Below are positions 28,012 through 38,550 of a stretch of 64,000 nucleotides of DNA, piece after piece. The notes below the pieces were generated by a model. The model was given only the letters and a program-made list of their open reading frames with translations. It was not told where the DNA came from and made no database searches. Source of the DNA: Xanthobacter sp. YC-JY1 (lineage in GTDB: Bacteria; Pseudomonadota; Alphaproteobacteria; Rhizobiales; Xanthobacteraceae); assembly GCF_021730305.1 (NCBI RefSeq), contig NZ_CP032674.1, positions 2,155,001 to 2,219,000 of the forward strand, in the 5' to 3' direction. A program made the position numbers and the translations under genes. Each line of letters begins with the position of its first letter. Position 1 is the first letter of the stretch.

Positions 28012-31000
28012 TCACGAACCTGTCCCCGCAGCGTCGCGTGCCGATGCGGCGGCCATCTCGGTCAAGGCCTCGATGGACTCCGCATCGAGCCGCACGCCGT
28101 GACGGGCCGCAAGGGCGGCTTCCTCGGGAGCGAGGACCACAGCCGGTGCGGCCGCCTCGGCAGGTGCGGCATTCTCGGGCGTCCTGAGGCTCGACAGCGC
28201 GACAGCCGCCAGATCGTCCAGCGTGCGCCCGCTGCCGATGGAGAGCAGCGGCAGCTCAAAGCCGAACTTCTTCTCCAGCGTCAAGCGCAGCTCCAGAGCC
28301 ATCAGCGAATCCATGCCGAGCTCGGACAGCGCGGCCGTACCTGTCACCGCGTCCGGCGGCAGGCGCAGGATGCCAGCGACCTCACGGCCCAGCACCTCGC
28401 GCAGAAGGACGCGCGCCTCCGCATCGCCGAGACCGGCGATCTGCTCCATCAGATCCTCGCCGCTCCCCGCTGCCCCGTCGGCCGCGGTGGAGAACAGGCG
28501 GGGGAAGGTGGGCGTGCGCAGCACCGGCAGCTGGCTCGCGATGGCGGTGCGGTTCACCTGCGCGTAGACGTTCACCACGTCCGCGGCATCGCCCTGCGCC
28601 ATCAGCCGGCCGAGGAAGCCGAGCGCCTCGGCGGAGGCGATGCCGGCGACGCCGGTGGCCCGCGTCAGCCTCTGGCCGAGTTCCTGGTCCTTGGCGATGA
28701 CGCCGGCATCGGAGATCGCACCCCAGGCGACCGCAAGGCCCGGAAGCCCGCGCGCGCGGCGGTTGCGCACCACGCCCTCCAGGAAGGCGTTGGCCGCCAC
28801 ATAGGCACCCTGACCGGGACTGCCGATCATGGCCGAGGCGGAGGAGTAGACGACGAAATGGTCGACCGGATGCCTCTCGGTGATCCGGTCGAGGGTCAGA
28901 ACGCCGTCGACCTTCGGCGCCAGAACGGCGTCGAGGCTCTCCGCATCAAGGTTGGGAATGGCGCCGTCGCGCAGCACCATGGCGGTGTGGACCAAGCTGC
29001 GAAGCGGGCCGTGCGCGGCGACGAGCCGCTCCACCAGAGCCTCGAGCGCCGCCTCGTCACGCGCATCCGCCTGCTCGACGACGATCCGCGCGCCGGCCGC
29101 GCGGGCCGCCTCGATGCGTGCAAGATCGCCGGCCACACGCACGCCGGAGCGCGAGGCGATGGCCACCGTACCGGCGGTCTGGGCCGCCAGCCACAGGGCT
29201 GTCTCAAGCCCGAAGCCGCCATTGCCGCCGAGCACGAGATGGACGCCCTCGCGCAGCGCGGGCGTCTCCGGCGCGTTGGAAGCGACACGGCCCGTGCGGG
29301 GCGGGCGCACCACGATCTTGCCCACGTGCCGTGCCGCTTGCATCTGGCGGAAGGCGTCTTCCGTCGCCGATCCTTCCATGACGCGGTACGGAATGGGTTG
29401 GAGCGAGCCGTTCGCAAAGGCTTCGCCGATCTCGGCCATCAGCGCCGTCGCCCGCGCCTTGTCGTGGGCAAGCAACTGGTCGAGGTCCACGCCGAAATAG
29501 CTGATGTTGCGGGCGAAGGGGCGTAGCCCCACCGTCGTGTTGGAGAGGAAGTCGCGCTTGCCCAGCTCGACGAAGCGACCAAACGGCTTCACCAGCTTCA
29601 GGCTTGCCGCCATGGCGTCGCCGGCCAGCGAGTTCAGCACCACGTCGACCTTGCCGTGATCGCGCGCGATGTCGCGGGCGAAGGCGAGATCGCGGGAGTT
29701 GTAGACGGCCTCCACGCCCAGCGCCTTGAGGAGAGCCGCCTTTTCCGGCGTGCCGGCGGTGCCGATCACCCGCGCGCCGCGCGCCAGGGCGATGCCCACG
29801 GCCGCGAGGCCCACGCCACCGGCGGCGCCGTGCACCAGCACGGTCTCGCCAGCAGTCAGGCGGGCGCGGTCGACGAGGGCGTACCAGGCCGTGGCGAACA
29901 CCACCGGTACGGCGGCTGCCGCCTCAAGGGCGAGCGTCTCCGGCACCTTGAAGGCGAACCACGCCGGCACTGTCACATGGGACGAGAACGCGTCGGGGGC
30001 AAAGCCCATCACGCGGTCCCCCACGGCGTGATCGCTGACGCCGGGACCCACCCGCGTCACCGTGCCAGCCATCTCGAAGCCGAGTGACGCACCGGTAAGG
30101 CCCGGTCCGAGGATGTCATCGTCCAGCGCGCCCAGCGCCAGCATCACGTCGCGGAAATTGAGGCCGGTCGCGGCCACCTCGATCTCGATCTGCCCGGCAT
30201 CGGGGGCGATGCGCGGCTCGGCGCGCCACTCCATGGCCCCGAGCGCGCCCTGGCGGCCCACATGGAGCCGTGTGCGATGGGCGTCGTCGATCGAAGCCGC
30301 CTCGTGGGCAGGACCGCGGCGAACCCGGATGGCATATTCCCCCGTGGGGCGCGAAACCCGTTCCGTCTCCAGCCCGGACGCGTCGATGATGCCGCGGACG
30401 CGGCGCGCGGACGCGGCGTCGAGCGCCCCCACGTCGATGAGGCGGATGTCGAGGCCGGGCGTCTCGTTCATCGCCACCCGGACGAAGGCCGAAACGGCGA
30501 CCGCCATCGGATCCAGCACCTCACCCGGCTGTTGCCGGCCACGCACCGTGATGATCCAAAGCGGCGTGTTCGCCGTCGCCGCCCAGGCGATCTGGGCCTT
30601 GAGGTCGAGCAGGGCGGACGCCAATGCGTCGCGCGGTGCCGGCTCGGCGTCGAAGACCATCGGCAGGACCAGCGCCCGCGGGGTGGTCTTCGGCTCGGGC
30701 GGCGTTCCGCCGATGACACGATCGGCAGGGCCCGCCAGCGCCAGCGCGAAGGCCGGGGCACGATCGCCGATGACCCAGACAGGCGCGGTCGCCTCGGGGG
30801 GCGGCGCGGGGAGGGACGCAGTGAGCAGGACGGTGCCGGAACCGTCGATCCGGGTGGCATCAACCACACCGGCGCGCCGCAGGGCATCTTCCACCAGTTC
30901 CGGAGCCGGCCGCTGTCTCGCCGTGGCGGCGTGGGGATCGGCTGCGCCCAGCAGAAGGTCGAGCGCAGGGTCGAAGGCCGGAACGGCGATCGCGACCTGT

Positions 31001-34000
31001 GCGCCGGCGCAGAGGGGGGCGACGCGCTCAAGCACGTCGATGTCGGCGGTGGTGTCGGCAAGGCCGAGCACGAGATCGACGGGCAGGAAGGCCGCATCCG
31101 GTGCCGCGCCGTCGACCACGGCAAAGGCGTCCATGCCCGGCATGGACGCGAGGCGCTCACACTCGGTGGCATTGGCGCCGACGATCGTCACCTGAGCGCG
31201 ACCATCGCGGGCGAACGGAAGCAGGAGGGCCATCAGCGCAGCGCCGGGCCGCGAGCCGGCAACGATCTGGATCGGTCGCGGCGCGCAGGCGGCAATACTC
31301 GCCTCGATGGCTTCGCGCAGGGTTCCGAGCGTCGCGGCGGCGGAGACCGACTCCGTCTCGAACTGCTCGGCCAGGTGTGCGGGAAGGTCTGAGCCCCCTC
31401 CCGAGAGCGACGCGGGCAGGCTGGCCATGAGATGCGCGGCAAGGCGGATCTCGGCATTCGCCTGCGGAAACCGCTCGGCGAGCGAGCGGAAGATCAGCTG
31501 GGACGGAGGAGGAGCCGCCTCCTTCAGGTGCCAGCCCGTTTCATAATGGTCGGCAAGGCCGCAGGCGGCCAGATAGCCCATGAGGACCGCCGCGCGGCCT
31601 TCGGAGGCGCGCAAGAGGAGGCCGGCATCGGCTTCGGATGCGCACTCATACGCGAAGGAGCGCACGAAAGCGCGTAGCAACAGCGCCGCGTCGCTCGCTT
31701 CGGGCTGCACCTCGAACGCGCGGCCGGGCGGCGTCGCCGCGTCCATGCGCACGGGCTCGATGTCCACATGGAACTGGCGTTCCTCGTCCGGACGCTGGGA
31801 CAGCACCACCTCGCGCAGCACGAGATCGGCGACCTCGGCGACGACGCTGTCGTCGGCGGCGAGCAAGGTGAGGTCCACCACCGCGGTAAAGCGGTTCTTG
31901 CGCTTGCGGCGCATGATGCTTCGGGTGACGGCGGCGCCCGGCTGCCAGACCCTGAGCGCGCCAAGGCGCACCGGCAGATGGGTGTGGGTCTCGCCCTCCA
32001 CCACGTCGGCGTCGAGGAACAGCATGTGCAGCGCCGCGTCGAGCGCGGTCGGGTCGATCAGCAGCCTGTCCTGATAGGCGCCGAGCGGCGGACGGCCCGG
32101 CGCGATCTGCGCGATGCCGGAGTCGGCATCGCGGACCACATGGCGTACGCGGCGGAAGCTCGGCCCGTAATCGAGGCCGCAGCGGATGGCGGCGGCATAG
32201 ACCTCGTCCTCGCTCACCTGCCAGGCGGCGGAAAGCTCCGGCCCGGGCTGGCGCGCGGCCTCACCCACCGCGAGCGAGAGCCGGCCGGTGGCGTGCAGCA
32301 CGAAAGCGCCGCCGGCGAGCCGGTGGCGGGACCAGATCTCACAGGTGCGGGTGGTCGCCTCGAAGCGGGTGGAGACCTCCCGCATGCTGCCCTCGGCGAG
32401 GGCGAGCGGACGCAGGATGTCGAAATCGGAAAGCTCCAGCGGGCCTTCGCCGAGTTCCGCGCGGCCGACCGAGAGCATCATCTCGGCAAGCGCAGCGCCG
32501 GGCACCACGGCTACGCCGTCCACCCGGTGGTCGCCGAGATAGGGCACGATCTCCGCGTCCACCCAGGCATGCCATTCCGGCACGCCCTCGCTCACCTTCA
32601 AGCCCAGCAGGGGATGGGGCGCGGGCGCATCGTTGAGCCGTCCGTAGAGGCCGATGGCCTCCGACGTGGTGGGCAGGACGTAGTGTTGCCGGTCCCAGGC
32701 ATAATTGGGCAAAGAGAGGGGCGGGGGAGGGGAGCCGAAGCCCCGCTCTGCGTCGGGTTCGAGGCCGCGCGCCGCAAGGCGGGCGACCAGCGCACGCACC
32801 GGATCGCCGTCGGTCTGGTCGTCCCGCTCGGAGAGGCTGCCGAGGCATTCGGCGGCGACGCCGGCCTCGCGCAGGGTGTCGCTCGTGGGGCCGACCAGGA
32901 TGGACCGTGCGCCGATCTCGACGAAGTGGGTGCCGCCCAGTGAACCGGCAGCCTCGACCGCCGCCGCGAAACGCACCGGCAGGCGGATGTTGTGCCACCA
33001 GTATTCGGCGTCGAGGGCCGGTCCGGCGAGGACCGACCCGGTCACGGTCGAGACGAAGGCGGCGCGGGTTTCGCGCGGGGCGAGGCTTTTTAGGTCCTCG
33101 CGGATGGCCTGTTCGGCCCCATCCAGGAGGCCGGAATGGAACGGATAGGCGATATCGAGGGCGACGGTGGCGATGCGCTGCAGCCGAGCCGCCTTTTCCG
33201 CGAGCGCGATCGAGGTCTCCGGCCCGCTGAGCGTCACCGATCCCGGGCCGTTATAGGCCGCGACCACGAGGCCGGGCGCGGCGAGAGCGGCGACGAAGGC
33301 ATCCGCCTGTGCCGGCCCGGCGGCGAGCGCGATCATGCGGCCGAGGCCGGCAACGCTCTCCTGCCGCTGGCTGCGGTGGTGGATGAGATGGACGGCCTGC
33401 TCCAGATCGAGCGCTCCGCTCGCCAGAGCTGCGGCCACCTCGCCGACGCTGTGGCCCAGCACCACGTCGGGTACCACGCCCTCCGCCTCCAGCGCGGCCG
33501 TGAGCGCGGCCTGGATGGCGAAGAGCAGCGGCTGTGCCACGCTGGTGCGGCCGAGGCGGGTGGCGAGGTCCGGTGCTTCCAGCGCTTCCGCCAGAGACCA
33601 GCCGCCGATGTCCCGATAGAGGGCATCGATCGCGGTGAAGGCCGCGCGAAAGGCGGGGTTACGGACGAGTGCCGTTCGCCCCATGCCCACCCACTGGGCG
33701 CCATTGCCGCTATAGACGAAGACCGTTTTTCCAGGGCGCCCCTGAACCTTGCCCGTGGCAACGGAGGGGGCCGCCTCTTCCCGGGAAAATCCGCGCAGGG
33801 CCGCCGCCATGTCCCTGGCATCGCCCACCGGCAGTGCGAGCCGAAGGTCCATCCGTTCACGCTGGTGGAAGGCGGCGGAGGCGATCATCGCGGGCGGCAC
33901 GTCCCCGGCCTCGATCCGCTCGGCATAGCCGGCGGCAAGCCCCCGCAGCGCGGCCTGGGACCGGGCGGAAAGGAGAAGCAGGCGCGCCCCGGAAGCCGGC

Positions 34001-35376
34001 TGCTGCTCGGGCTCCTTCTCCGGTGCGCGCAGGATCACGTGCGCGTTGGTGCCGCCGAAACCATAGTTGGATACGCCGGCGAACGGCGTGCGGGTCAGGT
34101 CGAGGGCCACCTCTTCTCGCGCCGGCGCGAGGTTGAGCGCGGCGAAATCGATGTAGGGGCTCATCTCGTCGAGATAGAGCGTGCGCGGCAGGCGGGCTTC
34201 GGCGAGGGCCATGCCGGCCTTCACCAGCCCCGCGAGGCCGGAGACGCATTCGAGATGTCCGATATTGGACTTGACCGAGCCCACCGGCAGCGCCGCCGAA
34301 CGGCCCCTGCCAAGCGCGGAGCCGATGGCGCTCGCCTCGATGGGGTCACCCACCGGCGTGCCCGTGCCATGTGCCTCGACAAATGCGAGCTGGTCCGGCG
34401 TGATGCCGAGCCGCTGATAGAGCGCGGACATGAGGGCCGCCTGGCCCTCAGCGGAGGGCAGTGAAATGCCGGAGGTGCGACCGTCCGAATTGGCGGCGGC
34501 GCCGACGATCCCGGTGCGAATCCGCTGACCGGCCGCGCGGGCGTCCGACGCGCGCCGCAGCACGATGGCGATGGCGCCCTCCGACCGCACGTAGCCATCG
34601 GCGGCCGCGGAGAAGGGGCGGCAGCGCCCCGTCGGCGACAGCATGGAGGCGCGCGAGAAGCCGATGAAGGGCGCCGGCGACAGAAGCAGGTTCACGCCCG
34701 CGACGACCGCGGTGTCGATCAATCCGGCATCGAGCGCAGCCGCGGCCTGGACCAGCGCCACGAAGGACGATGAGCAGGCGGAATCTACCGTGAAGCTCGG
34801 GCCGCGCCAGTCGAAGATGTAGGAGATGCGGTTCGAGATGATCGACAGGGAATTCCCCGTCATGAAATGGCTCTCGATGGCCGCGGGATCGCCTGCCGCG
34901 CCGGACTGGTAGTCCACGTTCGAGGCGCCGACATAGACGCCGATCTCCTGCCCCGCGGTGCGCGAGGGGGGCAGGCCGGCATCCTCCAGGGCCTCGAAGA
35001 CCACTTCCAGCAGCAGCCGCTGCTGCGGGTCGATCTGCTGCGCCTCGCGCGGCGAGATGCCGAACACCGCCGGATCGAAGCCGAAGGGGTCCTCCAGATA
35101 GCCGCCGGCAAAGGTGTAGCTGAACCCCGGCTCGGTGCGACGCGGGTGCAGCGCGCGCTCGATGGGCCAGCGCCCGGTCGGAAAGTCGCGGACGGATGAC
35201 TGTCCGGACTTCAGAAGACGCCACAGCGCATCGGCACTCGCCGCGCCAGGCAGGCGCAGGGCGTGTCCGACGACCGCAAGATCAAAGCCACCCTGACTGG
35301 AAACAATCTCAGAACGCAACCCCGTCGTCTCCCGCTGTGCTTTTCGGGTCCGCGCCCGACAATGCCGCCATTGCAC
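28012..35376 (-). CDS. rkpA: Type I polyketide synthase, KS-AT-DH-(degenerate MT)-ER-KR-ACP
   Basis: This 2454-residue single-module, fully reducing synthase can be numbered from the GTG at 35376. KS (about 30-455) has the nucleophile Cys201 in VDSACSSS and the histidine motifs EAHGTGTPVGDP and SNIGHLE. AT (about 550-860) has Ser643 in GHSVGE and YPFHS, suggesting malonyl units. DH (about 915-1190) has His950 (HRVDGVAVVP) and Asp1113 (LDAALH). Residues about 1210-1540 look like a decayed methyltransferase. ER (about 1715-2025) has LVHGAAGGVGLAAVG. KR (about 2045-2260) has GGNGGFG and Tyr2192. ACP has Ser2357 in LGMDSLMALE. There is no thioesterase. TTG at 35319, with GGGAG nine bases upstream, is an alternative start. 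It would act iteratively to make a long saturated chain for the oxoamine synthase downstream. Confidence 0.92.
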   Translation of the reverse strand: MQWRHCRARTRKAQRETTGLRSEIVSSQGGFDLAVVGHALRLPGAASADALWRLLKSGQSSVRDFPTGRWPIERALHPRRTEPGFSYTFAGGYLEDPFGFDPAVFGISPREAQQIDPQQRLLLEVVFEALEDAGLPPSRTAGQEIGVYVGASNVDYQSGAAGDPAAIESHFMTGNSLSIISNRISYIFDWRGPSFTVDSACSSSFVALVQAAAALDAGLIDTAVVAGVNLLLSPAPFIGFSRASMLSPTGRCRPFSAAADGYVRSEGAIAIVLRRASDARAAGQRIRTGIVGAAANSDGRTSGISLPSAEGQAALMSALYQRLGITPDQLAFVEAHGTGTPVGDPIEASAIGSALGRGRSAALPVGSVKSNIGHLECVSGLAGLVKAGMALAEARLPRTLYLDEMSPYIDFAALNLAPAREEVALDLTRTPFAGVSNYGFGGTNAHVILRAPEKEPEQQPASGARLLLLSARSQAALRGLAAGYAERIEAGDVPPAMIASAAFHQRERMDLRLALPVGDARDMAAALRGFSREEAAPSVATGKVQGRPGKTVFVYSGNGAQWVGMGRTALVRNPAFRAAFTAIDALYRDIGGWSLAEALEAPDLATRLGRTSVAQPLLFAIQAALTAALEAEGVVPDVVLGHSVGEVAAALASGALDLEQAVHLIHHRSQRQESVAGLGRMIALAAGPAQADAFVAALAAPGLVVAAYNGPGSVTLSGPETSIALAEKAARLQRIATVALDIAYPFHSGLLDGAEQAIREDLKSLAPRETRAAFVSTVTGSVLAGPALDAEYWWHNIRLPVRFAAAVEAAGSLGGTHFVEIGARSILVGPTSDTLREAGVAAECLGSLSERDDQTDGDPVRALVARLAARGLEPDAERGFGSPPPPLSLPNYAWDRQHYVLPTTSEAIGLYGRLNDAPAPHPLLGLKVSEGVPEWHAWVDAEIVPYLGDHRVDGVAVVPGAALAEMMLSVGRAELGEGPLELSDFDILRPLALAEGSMREVSTRFEATTRTCEIWSRHRLAGGAFVLHATGRLSLAVGEAARQPGPELSAAWQVSEDEVYAAAIRCGLDYGPSFRRVRHVVRDADSGIAQIAPGRPPLGAYQDRLLIDPTALDAALHMLFLDADVVEGETHTHLPVRLGALRVWQPGAAVTRSIMRRKRKNRFTAVVDLTLLAADDSVVAEVADLVLREVVLSQRPDEERQFHVDIEPVRMDAATPPGRAFEVQPEASDAALLLRAFVRSFAYECASEADAGLLLRASEGRAAVLMGYLAACGLADHYETGWHLKEAAPPPSQLIFRSLAERFPQANAEIRLAAHLMASLPASLSGGGSDLPAHLAEQFETESVSAAATLGTLREAIEASIAACAPRPIQIVAGSRPGAALMALLLPFARDGRAQVTIVGANATECERLASMPGMDAFAVVDGAAPDAAFLPVDLVLGLADTTADIDVLERVAPLCAGAQVAIAVPAFDPALDLLLGAADPHAATARQRPAPELVEDALRRAGVVDATRIDGSGTVLLTASLPAPPPEATAPVWVIGDRAPAFALALAGPADRVIGGTPPEPKTTPRALVLPMVFDAEPAPRDALASALLDLKAQIAWAATANTPLWIITVRGRQQPGEVLDPMAVAVSAFVRVAMNETPGLDIRLIDVGALDAASARRVRGIIDASGLETERVSRPTGEYAIRVRRGPAHEAASIDDAHRTRLHVGRQGALGAMEWRAEPRIAPDAGQIEIEVAATGLNFRDVMLALGALDDDILGPGLTGASLGFEMAGTVTRVGPGVSDHAVGDRVMGFAPDAFSSHVTVPAWFAFKVPETLALEAAAAVPVVFATAWYALVDRARLTAGETVLVHGAAGGVGLAAVGIALARGARVIGTAGTPEKAALLKALGVEAVYNSRDLAFARDIARDHGKVDVVLNSLAGDAMAASLKLVKPFGRFVELGKRDFLSNTTVGLRPFARNISYFGVDLDQLLAHDKARATALMAEIGEAFANGSLQPIPYRVMEGSATEDAFRQMQAARHVGKIVVRPPRTGRVASNAPETPALREGVHLVLGGNGGFGLETALWLAAQTAGTVAIASRSGVRVAGDLARIEAARAAGARIVVEQADARDEAALEALVERLVAAHGPLRSLVHTAMVLRDGAIPNLDAESLDAVLAPKVDGVLTLDRITERHPVDHFVVYSSASAMIGSPGQGAYVAANAFLEGVVRNRRARGLPGLAVAWGAISDAGVIAKDQELGQRLTRATGVAGIASAEALGFLGRLMAQGDAADVVNVYAQVNRTAIASQLPVLRTPTFPRLFSTAADGAAGSGEDLMEQIAGLGDAEARVLLREVLGREVAGILRLPPDAVTGTAALSELGMDSLMALELRLTLEKKFGFELPLLSIGSGRTLDDLAAVALSSLRTPENAAPAEAAAPAVVLAPEEAALAARHGVRLDAESIEALTEMAAASARDAAGTGS

Positions 35377-35386
35377 TTTCGCACGG

Positions 35387-36673
35387 TCAGACGCGGCCCG
35401 AGATCACCCGGGGCAGTTCGGGCGCCCGACGCGGCGTGTCGTCGAGAGCCCATTCGAGATATTGCCGCGCCGCAGTTGCGACGGGAACCGGTGGCCGCAG
35501 GCTTTGAACAAGACGATCCCAACGGTCCGAGTCGGTGGCGGCCAGAAGGCTTTCGCCCCAGTCGGTAGCATTGCCTACCCCCACGTGCAGTCCGTCGACG
35601 CCGTCACGTACATGCTCGGCCATGCCGCCGATGTTGGAGCACAGGATCGGCCGGCCAAAGCGGCGCGCTTCCTGGATCACCACTGGTGAATTTTCCCACC
35701 ACACCGATGGCACGACCACCCAGTCGATGCGCGCCATGCGGCGAGGGAGATCGTCCCGATGGTAGGCGCCGGGCCAGTGCAGCACGCCCTCTTCCATCAG
35801 CGGCCGGCGCAGCGCCTCGATGCGCGCTCGGAAAACGTCATCCTGCTTCTCGAGATTGGCGCCGTGAATCTCCAAGTGCAGGTTTCGGCGCTGGGCGCGG
35901 CTGAGGTTGTTGAGCGCGGCGAGCAGCACGTCCACGCCCTTGAACGGCGTCACCTGGCCGAAGAAGGCGAAGCGGTTGCGGCGGCCGTCCCCGGCGAGCG
36001 GGCGCGGCGGCAGGCGCTCGCCCGTCGGCTGACCGTTCTCGATCACCGTGATCCGGTCGGGCGCGATGCCCCAGTCGATGTAGCGCTGGCGCAGGAATTC
36101 GGACGGCGCGATGAAGCGGTCCACAGCATCGAAATGGCGGCGGATGAAATGCTTCCGCAGCCAGAAGTCCTCCTCGCTGCGTTCGGGGAAGCAGACGGTG
36201 CAGGCTTCGGGCATTGCCGAGTAGCACAGCTCATTGGTGCCGGCCTTCACCATCTGGCCGCCGTTGCTGCACATGGCGTAATATTCATGAAACGTGAGAA
36301 TTAAGCGCGCATCTGGGCAGGTCCGGCGAATTTCGCGCAACATCTCAAGGCCGATGTTGGCATAATGGTGGACAAACACCACGTCGGGCCGTACCCGTTC
36401 CAAGAAGTCGCGGAAGGCGCCGAACACGCTATGCCGCAACCCCGACTGGAACTTGAACCAGTTCGAGATTCCGGTGCTCCAGAGATACTCGTTGGATCTC
36501 AAGGGGCTGATGAGCCCGCTGAGACTACGGCCTTCATGCCGGGCGAGGAGGATGACGTTGTCGGCTGCCTGACTCTCTCTCAGGGACGTGAAGAGCTGGT
36601 GGGCAGCAACTTCTGCGCCGCCGGTGCTGAACTCTCGGTGGCCGTGAGCGATGACCAGAATTGTTTCGGTCAT
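35387..36673 (-). CDS. GT4-family glycosyltransferase
   Basis: This 428-residue GT-B enzyme has an N-terminus ILVIAHGHREFSTGGAEVAA, a central region with a CxxC-containing segment (MPEACTVCFPERSEEDFWLR) and the donor domain FAFFGQVTPFKGVDVLLAAL, WVVVPSVWWENSPVVIQEAR and NIGGMAEHVRDGVDGLHVGV. It overlaps the upstream GT2 gene by four bases and stops ten bases before the polyketide synthase, so sugar transfer and lipid synthesis share one transcript. Sugar and linkage are unknown. Confidence 0.85.
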   Translation of the reverse strand: MTETILVIAHGHREFSTGGAEVAAHQLFTSLRESQAADNVILLARHEGRSLSGLISPLRSNEYLWSTGISNWFKFQSGLRHSVFGAFRDFLERVRPDVVFVHHYANIGLEMLREIRRTCPDARLILTFHEYYAMCSNGGQMVKAGTNELCYSAMPEACTVCFPERSEEDFWLRKHFIRRHFDAVDRFIAPSEFLRQRYIDWGIAPDRITVIENGQPTGERLPPRPLAGDGRRNRFAFFGQVTPFKGVDVLLAALNNLSRAQRRNLHLEIHGANLEKQDDVFRARIEALRRPLMEEGVLHWPGAYHRDDLPRRMARIDWVVVPSVWWENSPVVIQEARRFGRPILCSNIGGMAEHVRDGVDGLHVGVGNATDWGESLLAATDSDRWDRLVQSLRPPVPVATAARQYLEWALDDTPRRAPELPRVISGRV

Positions 36674-38550
36674 GCTCCCGCCTCCAAACTCTTCCTAGCT
36701 TCAAATTTCTCGATGTCACTACGCCAGCGCGTCTCGTGAAGCCATGCGTTGAAGAGCGTCACGCCGAGCCGGAACTCTCCCGAGCCCTGGAAGCCGAAAG
36801 ACTGCCGCTCCAGATGCGTGAGCGTGATGTCCGCGCAGACCCCCACGCGTCTGCCGCCTCCTCTGGCCTTCAGGCAGAGGTCGGAATCCTCAAAATCGCC
36901 AATAAGATAGCTTTCGGAGAAGCCGCCGAGGGACAGGACTTCCAGCCGGTCGCCGAGCAAACATGCGCCCGTCGCCGCGGGCCATTCCACGACAGAGCCA
37001 GGCGTTGCGTCGAGAGGAGGCAGTCCTTTGCCGGGGTGGTCATTCATCCACACGCCGAATGAATTTATGTAGCGAAAAACCATCCCGTCATGCTGGACTC
37101 CGCCGGAGGGAAACAGCAGCCGGGCGCCGAGGAGGCCGTAGTCGGGATGGTCGTCGAGCCGCCGGCTCATTGCGGCGAGCCAGCCGGAACTCATTGGTAC
37201 CACATCGGAATTAAGGAACAGCACCTGCCGCCCGCGGGCCAGCGAAAGCCCCAGATTGCTGGCGCCGGAGAAGCCGCGGTTGCGGCCGCCCCATACCAGG
37301 GTAAGGGGGACGCCGTAGAGCTGCCACCAGGTGTCCAGGGCCGCGAAGACCGGGGTACGGATGGCCGGGTCATCGACCACGTAGATGACCTCGCAGGTGT
37401 TGCGGATGAACGGGTCGTCGGCAAATTCCAGCAGCTGATGCTCGACGAAGTCGTACCGTCCGAACAGTGGGATGACGAGCGACACCTCCGGCTCGGCAGG
37501 CACGGTTCCTGCACGTTCCACCCAGGTTTTCGAGGCCCGTTCGGTGCGGTTCAGGAGGGCTTTCAGCACCGTTCCGTCGTGCCGGGCGATGCGCTCGACC
37601 ATCCGCTCGGGGGGCACCGGGAAGGAGAAGGCCCAGCGGGCATACCCCACCGCGTCGCGAGGGGCGGGATCGACCCCGCGCTCGTGCAGCAGGACGAGAG
37701 TGTCCCCATCGCGGGCGATGAGGCGGGCGGTGCGGCCGAATCCGGCGGGGAGCGCCTGCAGGAAGCCGGCGTCTGCGCAGTCGGCGCCGTAGTCGGCGGC
37801 GAAGGCGTCAAAGATGTCCTGCCGGTTCCAGCGCACCGGCGCCTCCAGCGGCTGGCAGAGCCCGGCCTCGTCCACCAGGAAGAACGGCCCAGCCCCCAGC
37901 GTCCATCCGACGCAGAGGCCGCCGGCGCCGGGCACGCACTTGAGGATCTCCATGTGGCCTTGGGGCGCGCCGGGCCGAGGGGAGCGGACGGCGGAGCGGG
38001 CGACGGCGGCCAAATGCTCCGGCAGGTCGCGGACCAGATCGATCAGCTGGGCACGGGCGGCGGCGTATTCGGCGAGGATGCGGGAAAGGTCGCGCTCCAG
38101 CCGCTCGGGCGGGAAGGCGGCGACCTCACCGGCGCGGGTCTGCTCGCCGGCGCGGGCGACGATGCGGCTTCCCGTCGGGGTGGGGCGGAAGGCGAGCAGC
38201 AGGCCCTGCACTTCGCCGGCGAAGCCATAGGCGGCGGCCACATCTGGCCGCGGCACGGAGATGGAGATATCCGGCGCCAGACAGCCCTGCGGGCCTTCCA
38301 GCGAAAGCGCGGCATTTCCCGTGGCCCAACCCGTGAGCACTAGCAGATCGCCGTCCCGGAACACGCGGTCGAGCCCGGCGCCGGACACGGGACGATGGCC
38401 GTCGCTGTCGAGCACAGGGGGCCAGACCGGCCCTGCATCGCCGGCCGGGGGCGCCACCGCCGGAGCCGCGTCGGTCTCGATCCGGGCGGATGAGCCGAGG
38501 TCAACGGCTTCCGGAGCGCTACGCCGGAACAGATATGAGAGCCAGCCCAT
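36670..38550 (-). CDS. Large GT2-family glycosyltransferase
   Basis: This 626-residue protein has an N-terminal 330 residues with no clear domain, including a beta-rich stretch (DLLVLTGWATGNAALSLEGP), and a GT2 core at about 355-585: PEVSLVIPLFGRYDFVEHQL, VIYVVDDPAIRTP, GFSGASNLGLSLARGRQVLF and LNSDVVPMSSGWLAAM with the donor-binding aspartates. No membrane segment is seen, so it is probably a cytosolic enzyme at the membrane face. I start at MGWLSYLF because GGAGAAGGGG lies directly upstream; the frame continues nine codons further. First gene of the GC-rich part of this run after the low-GC island. Confidence 0.85.
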   Translation of the reverse strand: MGWLSYLFRRSAPEAVDLGSSARIETDAAPAVAPPAGDAGPVWPPVLDSDGHRPVSGAGLDRVFRDGDLLVLTGWATGNAALSLEGPQGCLAPDISISVPRPDVAAAYGFAGEVQGLLLAFRPTPTGSRIVARAGEQTRAGEVAAFPPERLERDLSRILAEYAAARAQLIDLVRDLPEHLAAVARSAVRSPRPGAPQGHMEILKCVPGAGGLCVGWTLGAGPFFLVDEAGLCQPLEAPVRWNRQDIFDAFAADYGADCADAGFLQALPAGFGRTARLIARDGDTLVLLHERGVDPAPRDAVGYARWAFSFPVPPERMVERIARHDGTVLKALLNRTERASKTWVERAGTVPAEPEVSLVIPLFGRYDFVEHQLLEFADDPFIRNTCEVIYVVDDPAIRTPVFAALDTWWQLYGVPLTLVWGGRNRGFSGASNLGLSLARGRQVLFLNSDVVPMSSGWLAAMSRRLDDHPDYGLLGARLLFPSGGVQHDGMVFRYINSFGVWMNDHPGKGLPPLDATPGSVVEWPAATGACLLGDRLEVLSLGGFSESYLIGDFEDSDLCLKARGGGRRVGVCADITLTHLERQSFGFQGSGEFRLGVTLFNAWLHETRWRSDIEKFEARKSLEAGA

